Of a DNA stretch of 64,000 bases, positions 9,103 through 17,425 are shown piece after piece. The notes under the pieces were generated by a model, which saw nothing but the letters and a program-made list of their open reading frames with translations, was not told where the DNA came from and did not search any database. The stretch covers positions 37,269 through 101,268 of the forward strand of contig NZ_JGZR01000009.1 in NCBI RefSeq assembly GCF_000741775.1, in the 5' to 3' direction. The position numbers and the translations under genes were made by a program. Every line of letters starts with the position of its first letter. Within the stretch, counting starts at the first letter, position 1. This DNA is from Bifidobacterium subtile. GTDB taxonomy: Bacteria; Actinomycetota; Actinomycetes; Actinomycetales; Bifidobacteriaceae.

Positions 9103-11151
9103 ATGGCAGAGGGCAGCAACGGAAGGCGACGTTTTTCCGACAAATGGGGCAAGCACGAATTGGATGTGCTGGCCGTATTGTCATCCGCGTTCCCCCAATG
9201 GCTCACGTCACGCCAGATCGCGCAGCGTGTGAAGGCGTATGCCGATTCATACGGCGAGCTGGGCGATCAGGCCGCCAAGGCGGCGTTCGCGAAGCAATTC
9301 CAGCGCGACCGCGCGAAACTGGCCGCCATGGGCATTGCCATCGAATCGCGCCAGCCTGAATACTCCTCGAAGTCCGAGGGGCAGGATTTCGCCTCGTACC
9401 GGCTGCAGCTCGGCGACGAGCCGCGCGTCCGCCTGCGCTTCGAACAGGAGGATCTGCCGGTACTGGCCGCGGCGAACTATCTGGCCCGGTCGATGTCGAT
9501 CTCCTCATCCGCATCGCATCAGGAGGAGCAGCATGCTTCGCGCACTGCCCCGCGCGTGCCGCAGACCCCGATTCCAGGACTCGGACTCGATTCGATAGCG
9601 CCCGGACTCGGCACGCAGACGATTCCCGACGATCTGGTCAAGGTGATCGATTCGCGTCGCTTCGCCGCCACGGTCGATGTCGATGGCGAGCACCTGAATG
9701 TCGCCTATGCGGATTCTGACGATCTGGCTACCTTCGTGCTCGAGCACCCGGGCGCCTATGTCGTCAGTCCCAAAGAGGCAGTGGATGCGCTGAACCGGCG
9801 CCTGCACGCCGCAACCCAATTCCAGCTCGCCGACGAGACGAAGAACGGCGCAAGCGCGACGGTCGTTCCCGGCACCATCAGCCGCAGGGACGACGAGACC
9901 GAGGATCCCGAGACACGGAAAGACGCTCAGAAGAAAAGTCCTTCTTCCTTCCAGACCGGCAGCGAAGTCGATCGACGGCTGCGGCTGATGCTGTTTCTTT
10001 CGGCCCATCTGGGCGAGGAATTCTCGCTCGCCGAACTCGCCGAACGCTTCATCGGCACGCCCAAGTCGCCGGAGGAGCTCAAGAAGTTTGTCGCGGTCAT
10101 CCGCAAGGACATCAACACGCTGACGACGGTTTCCGACGATGGCGAGATGGCCGGCAGCCAGTTCTTCGACATCGACTGGTCGCTGCTGGACTCCGAGGGC
10201 ATCGTGTCGGCGACGAACTCGCTGGGTCTCGAACGTCTGGCTGGCATCTCGCAGCAGTATCTGAGCATGCTGACCGCATCGGTGAGCTATCTCGCGCATT
10301 CGCCGCTGCTGCCCGACGCACAGCACGAGCAGGCCCAGTCCCTGTACATGCGTCTGCGCCAGCATGTCGTGCCCGGCCAGACGCCATGGCTGAGTCTGAC
10401 CGGATACGAGATGGAGCCGCGCAGCTTCACCGTCGTCAACCGCGCGATTTCCACCGACTCGCTGCTGGATATGGAATACACGGACGGCGCAGGCCGCACG
10501 CGCCGCAAGCTCGTCGCGCCGGCGAAGATCTACGTGGATGAGGGCGTGTACTACGTGGCCGTCTGGACCGATGTCGAAGCCGCCACGCCGGACGACAAAC
10601 GCCGACTGGTGGCCAAGGACACGACGATCAACAAGGTGACCGGCCAGCCCCGCATCTGGCAGGTGCTCAGACTTTCACGCATCGACCACGCGGAGATCGT
10701 TGCGCCGAGCGCACCGGTGGACGTGCCCGACGTGCCTGTCAGCGAGCTGCGCAAATGGAGCTTCGACAACGGCACCGCCGCAGTGTTCATCACCGATCAG
10801 CAGCAGCTGCCGTTCATCACGACGCTGTCCGATGCGACGGTGGAGCCGTGCGGGAAAGGGGAGAAGGTGCATCTGACCGTGTCCTCCGACTCCTGGTTCG
10901 TGGCATTCTGCATCGCGCATGCCCGGCACATCACGGCAGTCGCCCCCGAGACGCTGCGTTCCATGATCATCGCCCGCGCCGAGCGGGAGCTCAGCGTTGC
11001 GCATAATGACGTCGAATCCGGGGATGCTCAGACTCCGAACAGTCAGGAGACCGGCGCTGTCACGGGGCCTGACGCCCAAGCATCCGGCGCTGACGCGACA
11101 GTTGACACTGAATTGAACGCTGCGTCATCGAACGCTGTGTCATCGAACTGA
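9103..11151 (+). CDS. WYL-domain regulator, PafB-PafC-like fusion
   Basis: 682 residues, about twice the usual PafB or PafC length. The first half has a helix-turn-helix like region (residues ~10-60: VLAVLSSAFPQWLTSRQIAQRV, then FQRDRAKLAAMGIAIES), the middle has a second copy (RLRLMLFLSAHLGEEFSLAELAERF, then FVAVIRKDINTLTTV), and both halves carry WYL-type segments. PafBC is a transcription activator of the actinobacterial DNA-damage response. The downstream order, a small membrane protein then a HelY helicase, matches the actinobacterial pafB-pafC-tatA-tatC-helY neighbourhood with the Tat genes replaced or lost. Fusion of PafB and PafC is inferred from duplicated architecture. Confidence 0.82.
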   Translation: MAEGSNGRRRFSDKWGKHELDVLAVLSSAFPQWLTSRQIAQRVKAYADSYGELGDQAAKAAFAKQFQRDRAKLAAMGIAIESRQPEYSSKSEGQDFASYRLQLGDEPRVRLRFEQEDLPVLAAANYLARSMSISSSASHQEEQHASRTAPRVPQTPIPGLGLDSIAPGLGTQTIPDDLVKVIDSRRFAATVDVDGEHLNVAYADSDDLATFVLEHPGAYVVSPKEAVDALNRRLHAATQFQLADETKNGASATVVPGTISRRDDETEDPETRKDAQKKSPSSFQTGSEVDRRLRLMLFLSAHLGEEFSLAELAERFIGTPKSPEELKKFVAVIRKDINTLTTVSDDGEMAGSQFFDIDWSLLDSEGIVSATNSLGLERLAGISQQYLSMLTASVSYLAHSPLLPDAQHEQAQSLYMRLRQHVVPGQTPWLSLTGYEMEPRSFTVVNRAISTDSLLDMEYTDGAGRTRRKLVAPAKIYVDEGVYYVAVWTDVEAATPDDKRRLVAKDTTINKVTGQPRIWQVLRLSRIDHAEIVAPSAPVDVPDVPVSELRKWSFDNGTAAVFITDQQQLPFITTLSDATVEPCGKGEKVHLTVSSDSWFVAFCIAHARHITAVAPETLRSMIIARAERELSVAHNDVESGDAQTPNSQETGAVTGPDAQASGADATVDTELNAASSNAVSSN

Positions 11152-11174
11152 TTAAAGAAGACAGGGAGCTGCTC

Positions 11175-11489
11175 ATGCCATGGTGGATCTGGTTGCTGCT
11201 GGCGCTGTTCATGCTGGCCATGCTGATTATCGGTGCGGCCTATGTGGCCATGCACGCGTTCAGAGCATTCCGCGTGGTCTCCGATATGGGTTCGACAGTC
11301 ACAGACCGGATTGCTGCGGCAGAGGACGATGATCAGCCGCAGGGCAACGAGCCGCCCATATTCACCCAGCCCCTGCGCCATGCGGGGGATCGGTACGCCG
11401 AGGCGCATGCGGATGTCGTCAGGCGTCGCATGCGCAGGCATGATCGTCACGCTGAGCAATGGGCGCAATGGCGGCAGTTCAATCAGTGA
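11175..11489 (+). CDS. Small single-span membrane protein
   Basis: 104 residues. MPWWIWLLLALFMLAMLIIG begins a strong N-terminal membrane helix, followed by a short helix (AFRAFRVVSDMGSTVTDRI) and a charged His/Arg-rich tail. AGGGAG precedes the ATG. It sits where tatA lies in related actinobacterial clusters between pafC and helY, and the topology is TatA-like, but I see no TatA signature such as the conserved FG after the helix, so I do not call it TatA. It probably belongs to one operon with both neighbours (24-bp gaps). Confidence 0.7.
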   Translation: MPWWIWLLLALFMLAMLIIGAAYVAMHAFRAFRVVSDMGSTVTDRIAAAEDDDQPQGNEPPIFTQPLRHAGDRYAEAHADVVRRRMRRHDRHAEQWAQWRQFNQ

Positions 11490-11513
11490 GACAGCCAATT
11501 ATCTTAGGGGATT

Positions 11514-14174
11514 ATGACTCATCATCGTCATCATAAACGTCGTACGCAGCCTGAAGCAGCCGTGACTTCCGCCACATCCACGGCGAAGCGGCGCACGGGT
11601 GCGGCAGGCACCCCGGCTGAACGCTATGCCAGCTTCCGCCGTCGTCAAGCGCAGGACGCCTCGGCCGTGACCCGCTTCGCAAGCACAGTGCCCTTCGAGC
11701 TCGACGACTTCCAGATCGAGGCGAATCAGGCCCTTGAAGATGGACGGAATGTGCTGGTCGCCGCGCCCACGGGGGCAGGCAAGACGGTGGCGGCCGATTT
11801 CGCGATGTTCCTCGTCCAGGAGCGCAATGTCAAAGCCTTCTATACGACGCCCATCAAGGCGCTGAGCAATCAGAAATACCATGATCTGGTGGCCGTGTAC
11901 GGCCCTGACAAGGTCGGTCTGCTCACGGGCGACACCTCGATCAACCCGCAGGCCGATATCGTGGTGATGACCACCGAGGTGCTGCGCAACATGCTGTACG
12001 AGCGCTCTTCGACGCTTGACGCGCTGCGCTATGTGGTGCTGGACGAGGTGCATTATCTCGCCGATCATCTGCGCGGGCCGGTCTGGGAAGAGGTCATCAT
12101 CCATCTTCCCGAATCAGTGCGCATCGTCGCGCTGTCCGCCACGGTTTCGAATGTCGAGGATTTCTCCTCGTGGATCGCCTCAGTGCGAGGCGACACCCGA
12201 CTGGTCGTGTCGGAACATCGCCCAGTGCCATTGGAACAGCACGTCATGGTGCAGGCCGATCCGAAGACAGAGCCTGAGCTGATCGATCTCTACCGCCGCA
12301 ACGCCGCGGGAGAGCAGACGATCACCATCAATGCAGGGCTTATCGACCGTCTCGATCAGCTCAACCGCCGCGCCGCACGGCACGCCGGACTGGAGCATGA
12401 AGCGCGAGGGCGCCGCGGCGGCAGACGCGATGGCGGCCGGGGGGACGTCAGGCACGCATCGAAGCATCATACCCGCGGGATCGCCGACAAGCCGCAGCGG
12501 CACACGCCGCGACGCTGGGCGGTCGTCGACGAGCTGAATTACATGGGCCTGCTGCCCGGAATCTACTTCATTTTCTCGCGCAACGGCTGCGATCAGGCCG
12601 TGCAGCAATGCCTTGAGGCCGGTCTGCGACTGACCGACGACGATGAAACAGAGCGTATACGACAGGTCGTTGACGCGATGGTGGACGGACAGATGTCCTA
12701 TGAAGATCTCAAGGCGCTGTCCTTCCCGCGATTCCGCTTCGCTTTGGAGCAGGGCTTCGCGCCGCATCATGCCGGCATGATCGCACTCTTCCGGCAAATC
12801 GTGGAAACGCTATTCGAAATGGGTCTGGTGAAAATGGTCTTCGCCACTGAGACGCTGGCGCTGGGCATCAACATGCCGGCACGCAGCGTGGTGGTCGAAA
12901 AGCTCGAGAAGTTCAACGGCGTCGAGCATGTGAGTCTGACGCCGGGGGAGTTCACCCAGCTGACCGGCAGAGCCGGGCGCCGCGGCATCGATACGATCGG
13001 GCATGCTGTTGTGGTCGATCATCGAGGCTTCGTGCCCGCCACTGCGGCGTCGCTGTCGAGCAAGCGCGTCTACCCGCTGCACTCGAGCTTCAAGGCGACG
13101 TTCAACATGGCGGTCAACCTGCTCAATGCGAGCGATTACGACACCGCCCGGGTCACCCTCGACCATTCCTTCGCGCAATGGGAGGCGAACGAATCCGCAT
13201 GGGAACTCGAATCACGGGTGACGACGCTGCGACAGGCGATCGAAGGATACGAACAGGCCTTCGCCTGCGAGCACGGCGATTTCCGCTCGCTTATGGATAT
13301 CCGCATGCAGCTGGTAGATCTGCAAAAGGACGGCCGGCGACAGCTCAAGCGTCGCAAATTCCATTCCGAAGAGGAGCGCACCAAGGCCTTCCGGCAATAC
13401 GGCGAACAACTTGCTCGACTGCGCAAGCTCGACCGGGAGCATCCTTGCCGCAGCTGCCCGGACTTGGCTCAGCATATGACCTGGGGCCATCGGTGGATGC
13501 GCGAAAATCGGGAGCTTCGCCATGCGCAGGCACGCTATGATGCCAGAACTGGGTCCGTGGCACGTCAGTTCGACCGCATCTGCAGCATTTTGCTGGCAAT
13601 GGGCTATTTGAAGCGTCATGCCGAGGCAGACAACGATCTGCTGCTCACCGATCGCGGTCAGCTGCTGCGGCACTTATACGGCGAGCAGGATCTTGTTCTG
13701 GCGCAGACGATCGTCGACGGCACGCTCGACTCCTTGACCCCGCGGGAGATGGCTGCGACGCTTTCCGCATTGGTGTACGAGTCGCGTCGCGGCGGCATGG
13801 GGGAGCCGAGCTACTATCCCGGTGGTGCGCACGGCACCGTGGCACAGGCGTGCGACGCATTGCGCGAACAATGCACCCATATCGACGAGCTATGCCGCGA
13901 CTATGGACTGGAGGCGCTGCAGCAGCCCGACTTCGGCGTTGTCGACATCATGGATGCATGGTCCAGCGGCGCTGATCTCGGCGAAATCCTGCATGGCAAC
14001 GAACTGACCGGCGGCGACTTCGTGCGCACCGCAAAACGCCTGTCCGACATGCTGCAGCAGATTGCCATCGCCGCACCCTACATCGGCGAACGCGGCGAGG
14101 CGCTCGCCCGCAATGCCATGGCGGCGAACCACAGCGTCAACCGTGGCATCGTAGCGTATTCCGGTGTTGGCTGA
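11514..14174 (+). CDS. helY: DEAD/DEAH-box RNA helicase, HelY/Mtr4-like
   Basis: 886 residues. Superfamily II motifs are in order: Q-like region DDFQIEANQAL, motif I APTGAGKT (residues ~84-91), motif Ia TTPIKALSNQKY, motif II DEVH (~178), motif III SATVSN, then motif V/VI ETLALGINMPARSVV and QLTGRAGRRGID. The long C-terminal part resembles the Ski2/Mtr4 DSHCT domain (LTPREMAATLSALVYESRRG). HelY proteins are actinobacterial 3'-5' helicases thought to act on structured RNA or DNA. The N-terminus is His-rich (MTHHRHHKRR). An Arg/Gly-rich insertion lies near residues 295-320. Probably co-transcribed with the WYL gene. Confidence 0.92.
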   Translation: MTHHRHHKRRTQPEAAVTSATSTAKRRTGAAGTPAERYASFRRRQAQDASAVTRFASTVPFELDDFQIEANQALEDGRNVLVAAPTGAGKTVAADFAMFLVQERNVKAFYTTPIKALSNQKYHDLVAVYGPDKVGLLTGDTSINPQADIVVMTTEVLRNMLYERSSTLDALRYVVLDEVHYLADHLRGPVWEEVIIHLPESVRIVALSATVSNVEDFSSWIASVRGDTRLVVSEHRPVPLEQHVMVQADPKTEPELIDLYRRNAAGEQTITINAGLIDRLDQLNRRAARHAGLEHEARGRRGGRRDGGRGDVRHASKHHTRGIADKPQRHTPRRWAVVDELNYMGLLPGIYFIFSRNGCDQAVQQCLEAGLRLTDDDETERIRQVVDAMVDGQMSYEDLKALSFPRFRFALEQGFAPHHAGMIALFRQIVETLFEMGLVKMVFATETLALGINMPARSVVVEKLEKFNGVEHVSLTPGEFTQLTGRAGRRGIDTIGHAVVVDHRGFVPATAASLSSKRVYPLHSSFKATFNMAVNLLNASDYDTARVTLDHSFAQWEANESAWELESRVTTLRQAIEGYEQAFACEHGDFRSLMDIRMQLVDLQKDGRRQLKRRKFHSEEERTKAFRQYGEQLARLRKLDREHPCRSCPDLAQHMTWGHRWMRENRELRHAQARYDARTGSVARQFDRICSILLAMGYLKRHAEADNDLLLTDRGQLLRHLYGEQDLVLAQTIVDGTLDSLTPREMAATLSALVYESRRGGMGEPSYYPGGAHGTVAQACDALREQCTHIDELCRDYGLEALQQPDFGVVDIMDAWSSGADLGEILHGNELTGGDFVRTAKRLSDMLQQIAIAAPYIGERGEALARNAMAANHSVNRGIVAYSGVG

Positions 14175-14256
14175 GCATTTGCATCGATGGAATAAAACAC
14201 TCGTCCGAACTGTTCTGTAGCTTGGATAGTTGGATTGAATTAGGAGGAGTCAAGGA

Positions 14257-14604
14257 ATGGCTGAACGTAGTCTGCGCGGCATGAGCATCGGCGCGAAATC
14301 ACTGGAATCCGACGATAATGTGGATTTCGCCGCCCGCAGCGATGTCGCCTACATCTGCCCGAACGGACATCGCACGATTCTGCCGTTCGCGGAAGGCGCA
14401 GAGGCGCCGAACGAGTGGGAATGCCGCTGCGGTGCCATGGCTCATCGCGAGGGCGAAGGCGATGCCGAGGCCGATGAGATCACCAAACCGACTCGTACGC
14501 ATTGGGACATGCTGTGCGAGCGTCGCAGCGAAACCGAGCTCAAGGAGCTGCTCGCCAAGCGTCTCAAAATGCACCACGAAGGATGGATTCCCGATTACGA
14601 ATAA
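14257..14604 (+). CDS. rbpA: RNA polymerase-binding protein RbpA
   Basis: 115 residues, the family length. N-terminal tail MAERSLRGMSIGAKS and core domain with CPNGH (34-38) and WECRCG (Cys56, Cys58), then the sigma-interaction domain ending in KTRTHWDML-type residues (TRTHWDMLCERRS) and ELLAKRL. RbpA binds RNA polymerase and the principal sigma factor and stabilises open complexes in Actinobacteria. AGGAGG lies at good distance upstream. The gene follows helY by 82 bp, so it could have its own promoter. Confidence 0.96.
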   Translation: MAERSLRGMSIGAKSLESDDNVDFAARSDVAYICPNGHRTILPFAEGAEAPNEWECRCGAMAHREGEGDAEADEITKPTRTHWDMLCERRSETELKELLAKRLKMHHEGWIPDYE

Positions 14605-14612
14605 GGTTCTGA

Positions 14613-14654
14613 CATAATGCCCGGTTATGGTCATGCGACCGACCGGGCATTATG
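14613..14654. terminator. Hairpin after rbpA
   Basis: A perfect 13-bp stem, CATAATGCCCGGT against ACCGGGCATTATG, closes a 16-nt loop directly after the rbpA stop. No T-run follows, so termination is plausible but not certain. Confidence 0.5.
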
Positions 14655-14694
14655 CTACAAAGTGATAAGAAACATGACAGGGGAGTAGTAGCAC

Positions 14695-15408
14695 ATGAAT
14701 GCAGCGCCAAGGAATATTGTTTTGCTTGATCTCGACGGCACGCTGACCGCATCAGCTCCAGGAATCATCGCCAGCGTGAGAAAAGCCTATGCCGATATGG
14801 AGCTGCCAGTACCTGACGACGCAGAACTGCAACGGTTCATCGGCCCGGCGATCATCGAATCCCTGCAACGCAACCATGTGCCCGACGATATGCTGCAGCA
14901 GGGCGTCGACGCCTACCGCAGCTATTACTCCGACATCCCCGCCTTCGACGACCCGAACGACCCGGGGCACAAAGTCCCCGGACACTTGTGCTGCACCGTG
15001 TTCGATGGCATACCCGAGCAGCTGGCCGCGCTGCGGAGCGACGGCTTCATGCTGGCGCTTGCCACGGCGAAACCCGAATACCAGGCGAAGCCAGTATGCG
15101 CGCATTTCCACATCGATCACATGATCGATGAGATCTACGGCGCCAGCCGTGATTTCTCACGCTTGAAGAAGGACCAGGTAATCCGCTACGCCTTCGACAA
15201 CATCGGCTTCGACCCCGCCAACGGCGACAGGGCGCTTATGGTCGGCGACCGCTGGACCGACGTAGACGGTGCCATCGCCTGCGGCCTAGACTGCCTGGGC
15301 TGTCGCTGGGGCTACGCCGAGCCGAACGAACTCGAAGAGCACGGCGCCTACCGCGTCATCGACCATGTCGATCAGCTGCACGACGCCGTGAGCGAATACT
15401 TTGGTTGA
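14695..15408 (+). CDS. HAD-family phosphatase, phosphoglycolate phosphatase-like
   Basis: 237 residues. Motif I LLDLDGTLT (Asp11 and Asp13), a helical cap, and motif IV MVGDRWTDVDGA define a HAD hydrolase with subfamily I cap, of the Gph/PGP type. GGGGAGTAG precedes the ATG. Substrate is not readable from sequence; phosphoglycolate or another small phosphate ester is likely. It lies alone, with a hairpin upstream and the 80-bp repeat array downstream. Confidence 0.88.
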   Translation: MNAAPRNIVLLDLDGTLTASAPGIIASVRKAYADMELPVPDDAELQRFIGPAIIESLQRNHVPDDMLQQGVDAYRSYYSDIPAFDDPNDPGHKVPGHLCCTVFDGIPEQLAALRSDGFMLALATAKPEYQAKPVCAHFHIDHMIDEIYGASRDFSRLKKDQVIRYAFDNIGFDPANGDRALMVGDRWTDVDGAIACGLDCLGCRWGYAEPNELEEHGAYRVIDHVDQLHDAVSEYFG

Positions 15409-15506
15409 ATTTACGAAATTTGTTGCTTGCTACTGATTTCTTTTGATACATGTGTCATTATTCATTCCTCAATAGAATATAACTACTACATACATCCGAT
15501 AATGTA

Positions 15507-15537
15507 CGTTATGTCAGATTAAAAATCTGACATAACG
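15507..15537. repeat. Perfect 14-bp hairpin preceding the array
   Basis: CGTTATGTCAGATT and its exact reverse complement are separated by AAA. The outer sequence TGACATAAC is the same as the right arm of the three long palindromes that follow, so it looks like the leading member of the same array. Confidence 0.75.
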
Positions 15538-15538
15538 T

Positions 15539-15746
15539 CGATTGGTTATATCGCAAAGAACAGCCCTTTGCTGACATAACCAATCGCGTTTAGCAGTGGC
15601 ACTATCTTGACACAGTGTCGTGTGGTTATATCGCAGGAAACGTCCTTTGCTGACATAACCACACGCACTTTAACGCTGGTGTAAGGCTAACATAACGTCG
15701 ATTGGTTATATCGCAAGGAATGGCACCTTGCTGACATAACCACACG
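15539..15746. repeat. Three 47-48-nt palindromes with 80-bp period
   Basis: Units at 15539-15586, 15619-15665 and 15699-15746 start exactly 80 bp apart. Each reads GGTTATATCGCA, a variable centre with a short inverted GCAA(A/G)G/CTTTGC or GCAAGG/CCTTGC stem, then TGCTGACATAACC, forming a long stem-loop. Outer arms differ: unit 1 pairs CGATT with AATCG, unit 2 CGTGT with ACACG, while unit 3 has the left arm of unit 1 and the right arm of unit 2. The ~32-bp spacers share a weak TTAGC(A/G)NTGG-like start. Function unknown. Confidence 0.85.
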
Positions 15747-15838
15747 CGGCCTTAGCATTAGTAAGGAACAAACAGCTTCCATGTACCGACAATAACTAAG
15801 CGCTTTCGTTTCTTCGGAGGACGTTTTGCTCCACATAT

Positions 15839-15872
15839 CGGTTCACACTGGTATCTCAAAAAGTGTGAACCG
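15839..15872. terminator. Hairpin at the end of the minus-strand membrane gene
   Basis: CGGTTCACACT pairs perfectly with AGTGTGAACCG (11 bp, 12-nt loop). The stop codon of the gene at 15856 lies inside the loop. There is no T-run on the minus strand after it. Confidence 0.45.
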
Positions 15873-16239
15873 CGCCTGAGAGCACCTCATCGATGTGGCT
15901 GCGTTCGGCGCGACGTGATTGAAGAATCAGCAGCAGCACGTCGGCAATGATCAAAGCAGCGAGCACGATCGCGGAGACAAAGCCGACCTGCGTGTACAGC
16001 TTTTGCACGTGTTTGGCATAGCCTGCGCCAATCACCAAATACACGAGGTATGCCAGCAATCCTGTAATCAGTGAAAGAATATGGCATTTGGCCACGTTCC
16101 AGCCTACCGGACGAACTGGTTTGGACGAGCGGCCGTAATGGCTTCGGACAACGCTCAATACGGCGATGCCGATGCAAATCAATGCGGAAAGCACCCAAAG
16201 CGCCGCCGGTATCGCTTCAAACCACATATGTGCCGACAC
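15856..16239 (-). CDS. Small membrane protein of unknown function
   Basis: 127 residues with three clear hydrophobic segments: about 10-30 (AIPAALWVLSALICIGIAVL), 55-75 (ILSLITGLLAYLVYLVIGAG) and 88-110 (GFVSAIVLAALIIADVLLLI), and short charged ends. I recognise no family. It lies downstream of the ftsR-like gene in the same direction with a 14-bp gap and so may be co-transcribed with it. GGGGAGTGTCGGCAC lies before a possible internal start; the first ATG is used here. Confidence 0.6.
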   Translation of the reverse strand: MSAHMWFEAIPAALWVLSALICIGIAVLSVVRSHYGRSSKPVRPVGWNVAKCHILSLITGLLAYLVYLVIGAGYAKHVQKLYTQVGFVSAIVLAALIIADVLLLILQSRRAERSHIDEVLSGAVHTF

Positions 16240-16253
16240 TCCCCTGCCTTGGC

Positions 16254-16901
16254 TCAGGCCGCCTGCCGTGCAGCTTTCTGCGCCTCAAGCTTCTTGCGCA
16301 TGCGCATTGCGGTCAGTTCGTCGATCGGTCGGCCTGCAGCCCGGGTCGCAGGTGCGGCGGTGAGGTCGACGTAGTCCTCGCCTTCAAGCGCGGTCTCGAT
16401 CTGGTGCCATAGCGAATCCACCGACACGCTGAAAAGCGCCTTGCCGCTGTGCACCAGTTTGATGATCTGCTCGGCGCTGACGCACTGGTAGACCTGCTCG
16501 CCGTCGCACATGATCGTGACACGAGCCAGTTCCTGCGTGCCTACGGCCGACAGGAAGCCGATGGCGGCAGTCACGTTCTGCAGGTTCACGCCGGCGTCGA
16601 GCAAGCGTTTGGAGACCGCGAGAATGACCACGTCCTTGAAGGAGTACAGGCGACGCGAACCGGAGCCGTGCGACGGGGTGATGGATGGCTCGACGATTTG
16701 CTTGCGTGCCCAGTAATCAAGCTGACGATACGTTATGCCCGCGATCTTCGACGCGACAGTGCCACGATAGCCACGGCTGATCTCCTCGCCGTCGCCAAGG
16801 GAGAACAGCTCGCCCTGCACGGCATCCTGAGCTGAAAGGTCCATGCGATCCTCCAGCCTGACATGCAGCTTCAACGCGTTCGCGCCCATCTGTTCGGCCA
16901 T
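16254..16901 (-). CDS. ftsR: MerR-family regulator, FtsR-like
   Basis: 215 residues from ATG 16901, which has AGGGGAGTG in front. The MerR-type winged helix is at about residues 45-110 (YRGTVASKIAGITYRQLDYWARKQIVEPS, SGSRRLYSFKDVVILAVSKRLLDAGVNLQ). The C-terminal half is the domain seen in the actinobacterial MerR proteins encoded next to the FHA protein GarA/OdhI; in Corynebacterium the protein at this position, FtsR, activates ftsZ. Here too the FHA gene is immediately upstream. The symbol rests on this synteny and not on any binding site I could see. Confidence 0.8.
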   Translation of the reverse strand: MAEQMGANALKLHVRLEDRMDLSAQDAVQGELFSLGDGEEISRGYRGTVASKIAGITYRQLDYWARKQIVEPSITPSHGSGSRRLYSFKDVVILAVSKRLLDAGVNLQNVTAAIGFLSAVGTQELARVTIMCDGEQVYQCVSAEQIIKLVHSGKALFSVSVDSLWHQIETALEGEDYVDLTAAPATRAAGRPIDELTAMRMRKKLEAQKAARQAA

Positions 16902-16982
16902 GACACTCCCCTGGTTCACATTGGTGTAACCACACACCTGCAATTTCTGTTTTCCAGTGTATCGCGCGTTGGCTCGGCAATC

Positions 16983-17420
16983 TTACGAGAGAACGGCAGA
17001 TTTTGTGAAGAACACGAGCCGAAACTTGCCGATCATGATCTCGTCGCCGTTCTTGAGCTCTTGCCGATCGACGCGTTTGCGATTGACATACGTGCCGTTG
17101 AGGCTGCCTGAGTCGACCACGGCGTAGGTATCCCCCGCTCTCCGGAACACGGCGTGTGCGCGAGACACCGTCGAATCGTCAAGCAGAATATCGGCCCTCG
17201 GGTCCCTGCCAACGCTGACTTCGTCCTCGTCTAGCAGATATCGTGATCCGGAAACCGCGCCTCGCGTCGATATGAGCAGCGCAGTGCCCGGGGAAAGCCG
17301 GGTGATCGTTTCCAGGTCTTCCTGGGTCAGGGGACGATCCCCTGTAGTGGTGATGGGTATGTTGATGGCGGGCATGCCAATGATGGTGGTTTCGCCCGCG
17401 CTTGGAATCGGATCAGTCAT
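16983..17420 (-). CDS. garA: FHA-domain protein, GarA/OdhI-like
   Basis: 145 residues from ATG 17420. The N-terminal tail carries ETTIIG with Thr11 and Thr12, matching the ETT phosphorylation motif recognised by PknB/PknG kinases in GarA and OdhI. The FHA domain follows at about 60-140: VSVGRD, STVSRAHAVF, SGSLNGTYVN. GarA/OdhI regulates 2-oxoglutarate metabolism; bifidobacteria have an incomplete TCA cycle, so the target here may differ. It lies between DUF881 genes and the ftsR-like gene, a conserved actinobacterial neighbourhood. Confidence 0.88.
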   Translation of the reverse strand: MTDPIPSAGETTIIGMPAINIPITTTGDRPLTQEDLETITRLSPGTALLISTRGAVSGSRYLLDEDEVSVGRDPRADILLDDSTVSRAHAVFRRAGDTYAVVDSGSLNGTYVNRKRVDRQELKNGDEIMIGKFRLVFFTKSAVLS

Positions 17421-17425
17421 AAACG

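Larger units (their letters stand above)
15409..15838. other. Gene-free stretch holding a palindromic repeat array
   Basis: No protein is supported here. The stretch starts AT-rich and then holds a 31-nt hairpin and three long palindromic units described separately; a short tail precedes the membrane-protein gene on the other strand. Confidence 0.7.

Noticed and set aside
11175..11489. TatA
   Set aside because: Position and one-helix topology fit, but the TatA hinge and amphipathic helix signature are not seen.
15539..15746. CRISPR array
   Set aside because: Unit and spacer sizes could fit, but the 'repeats' differ in centres and arms, are long palindromes, and the spacers resemble each other; no cas genes nearby.
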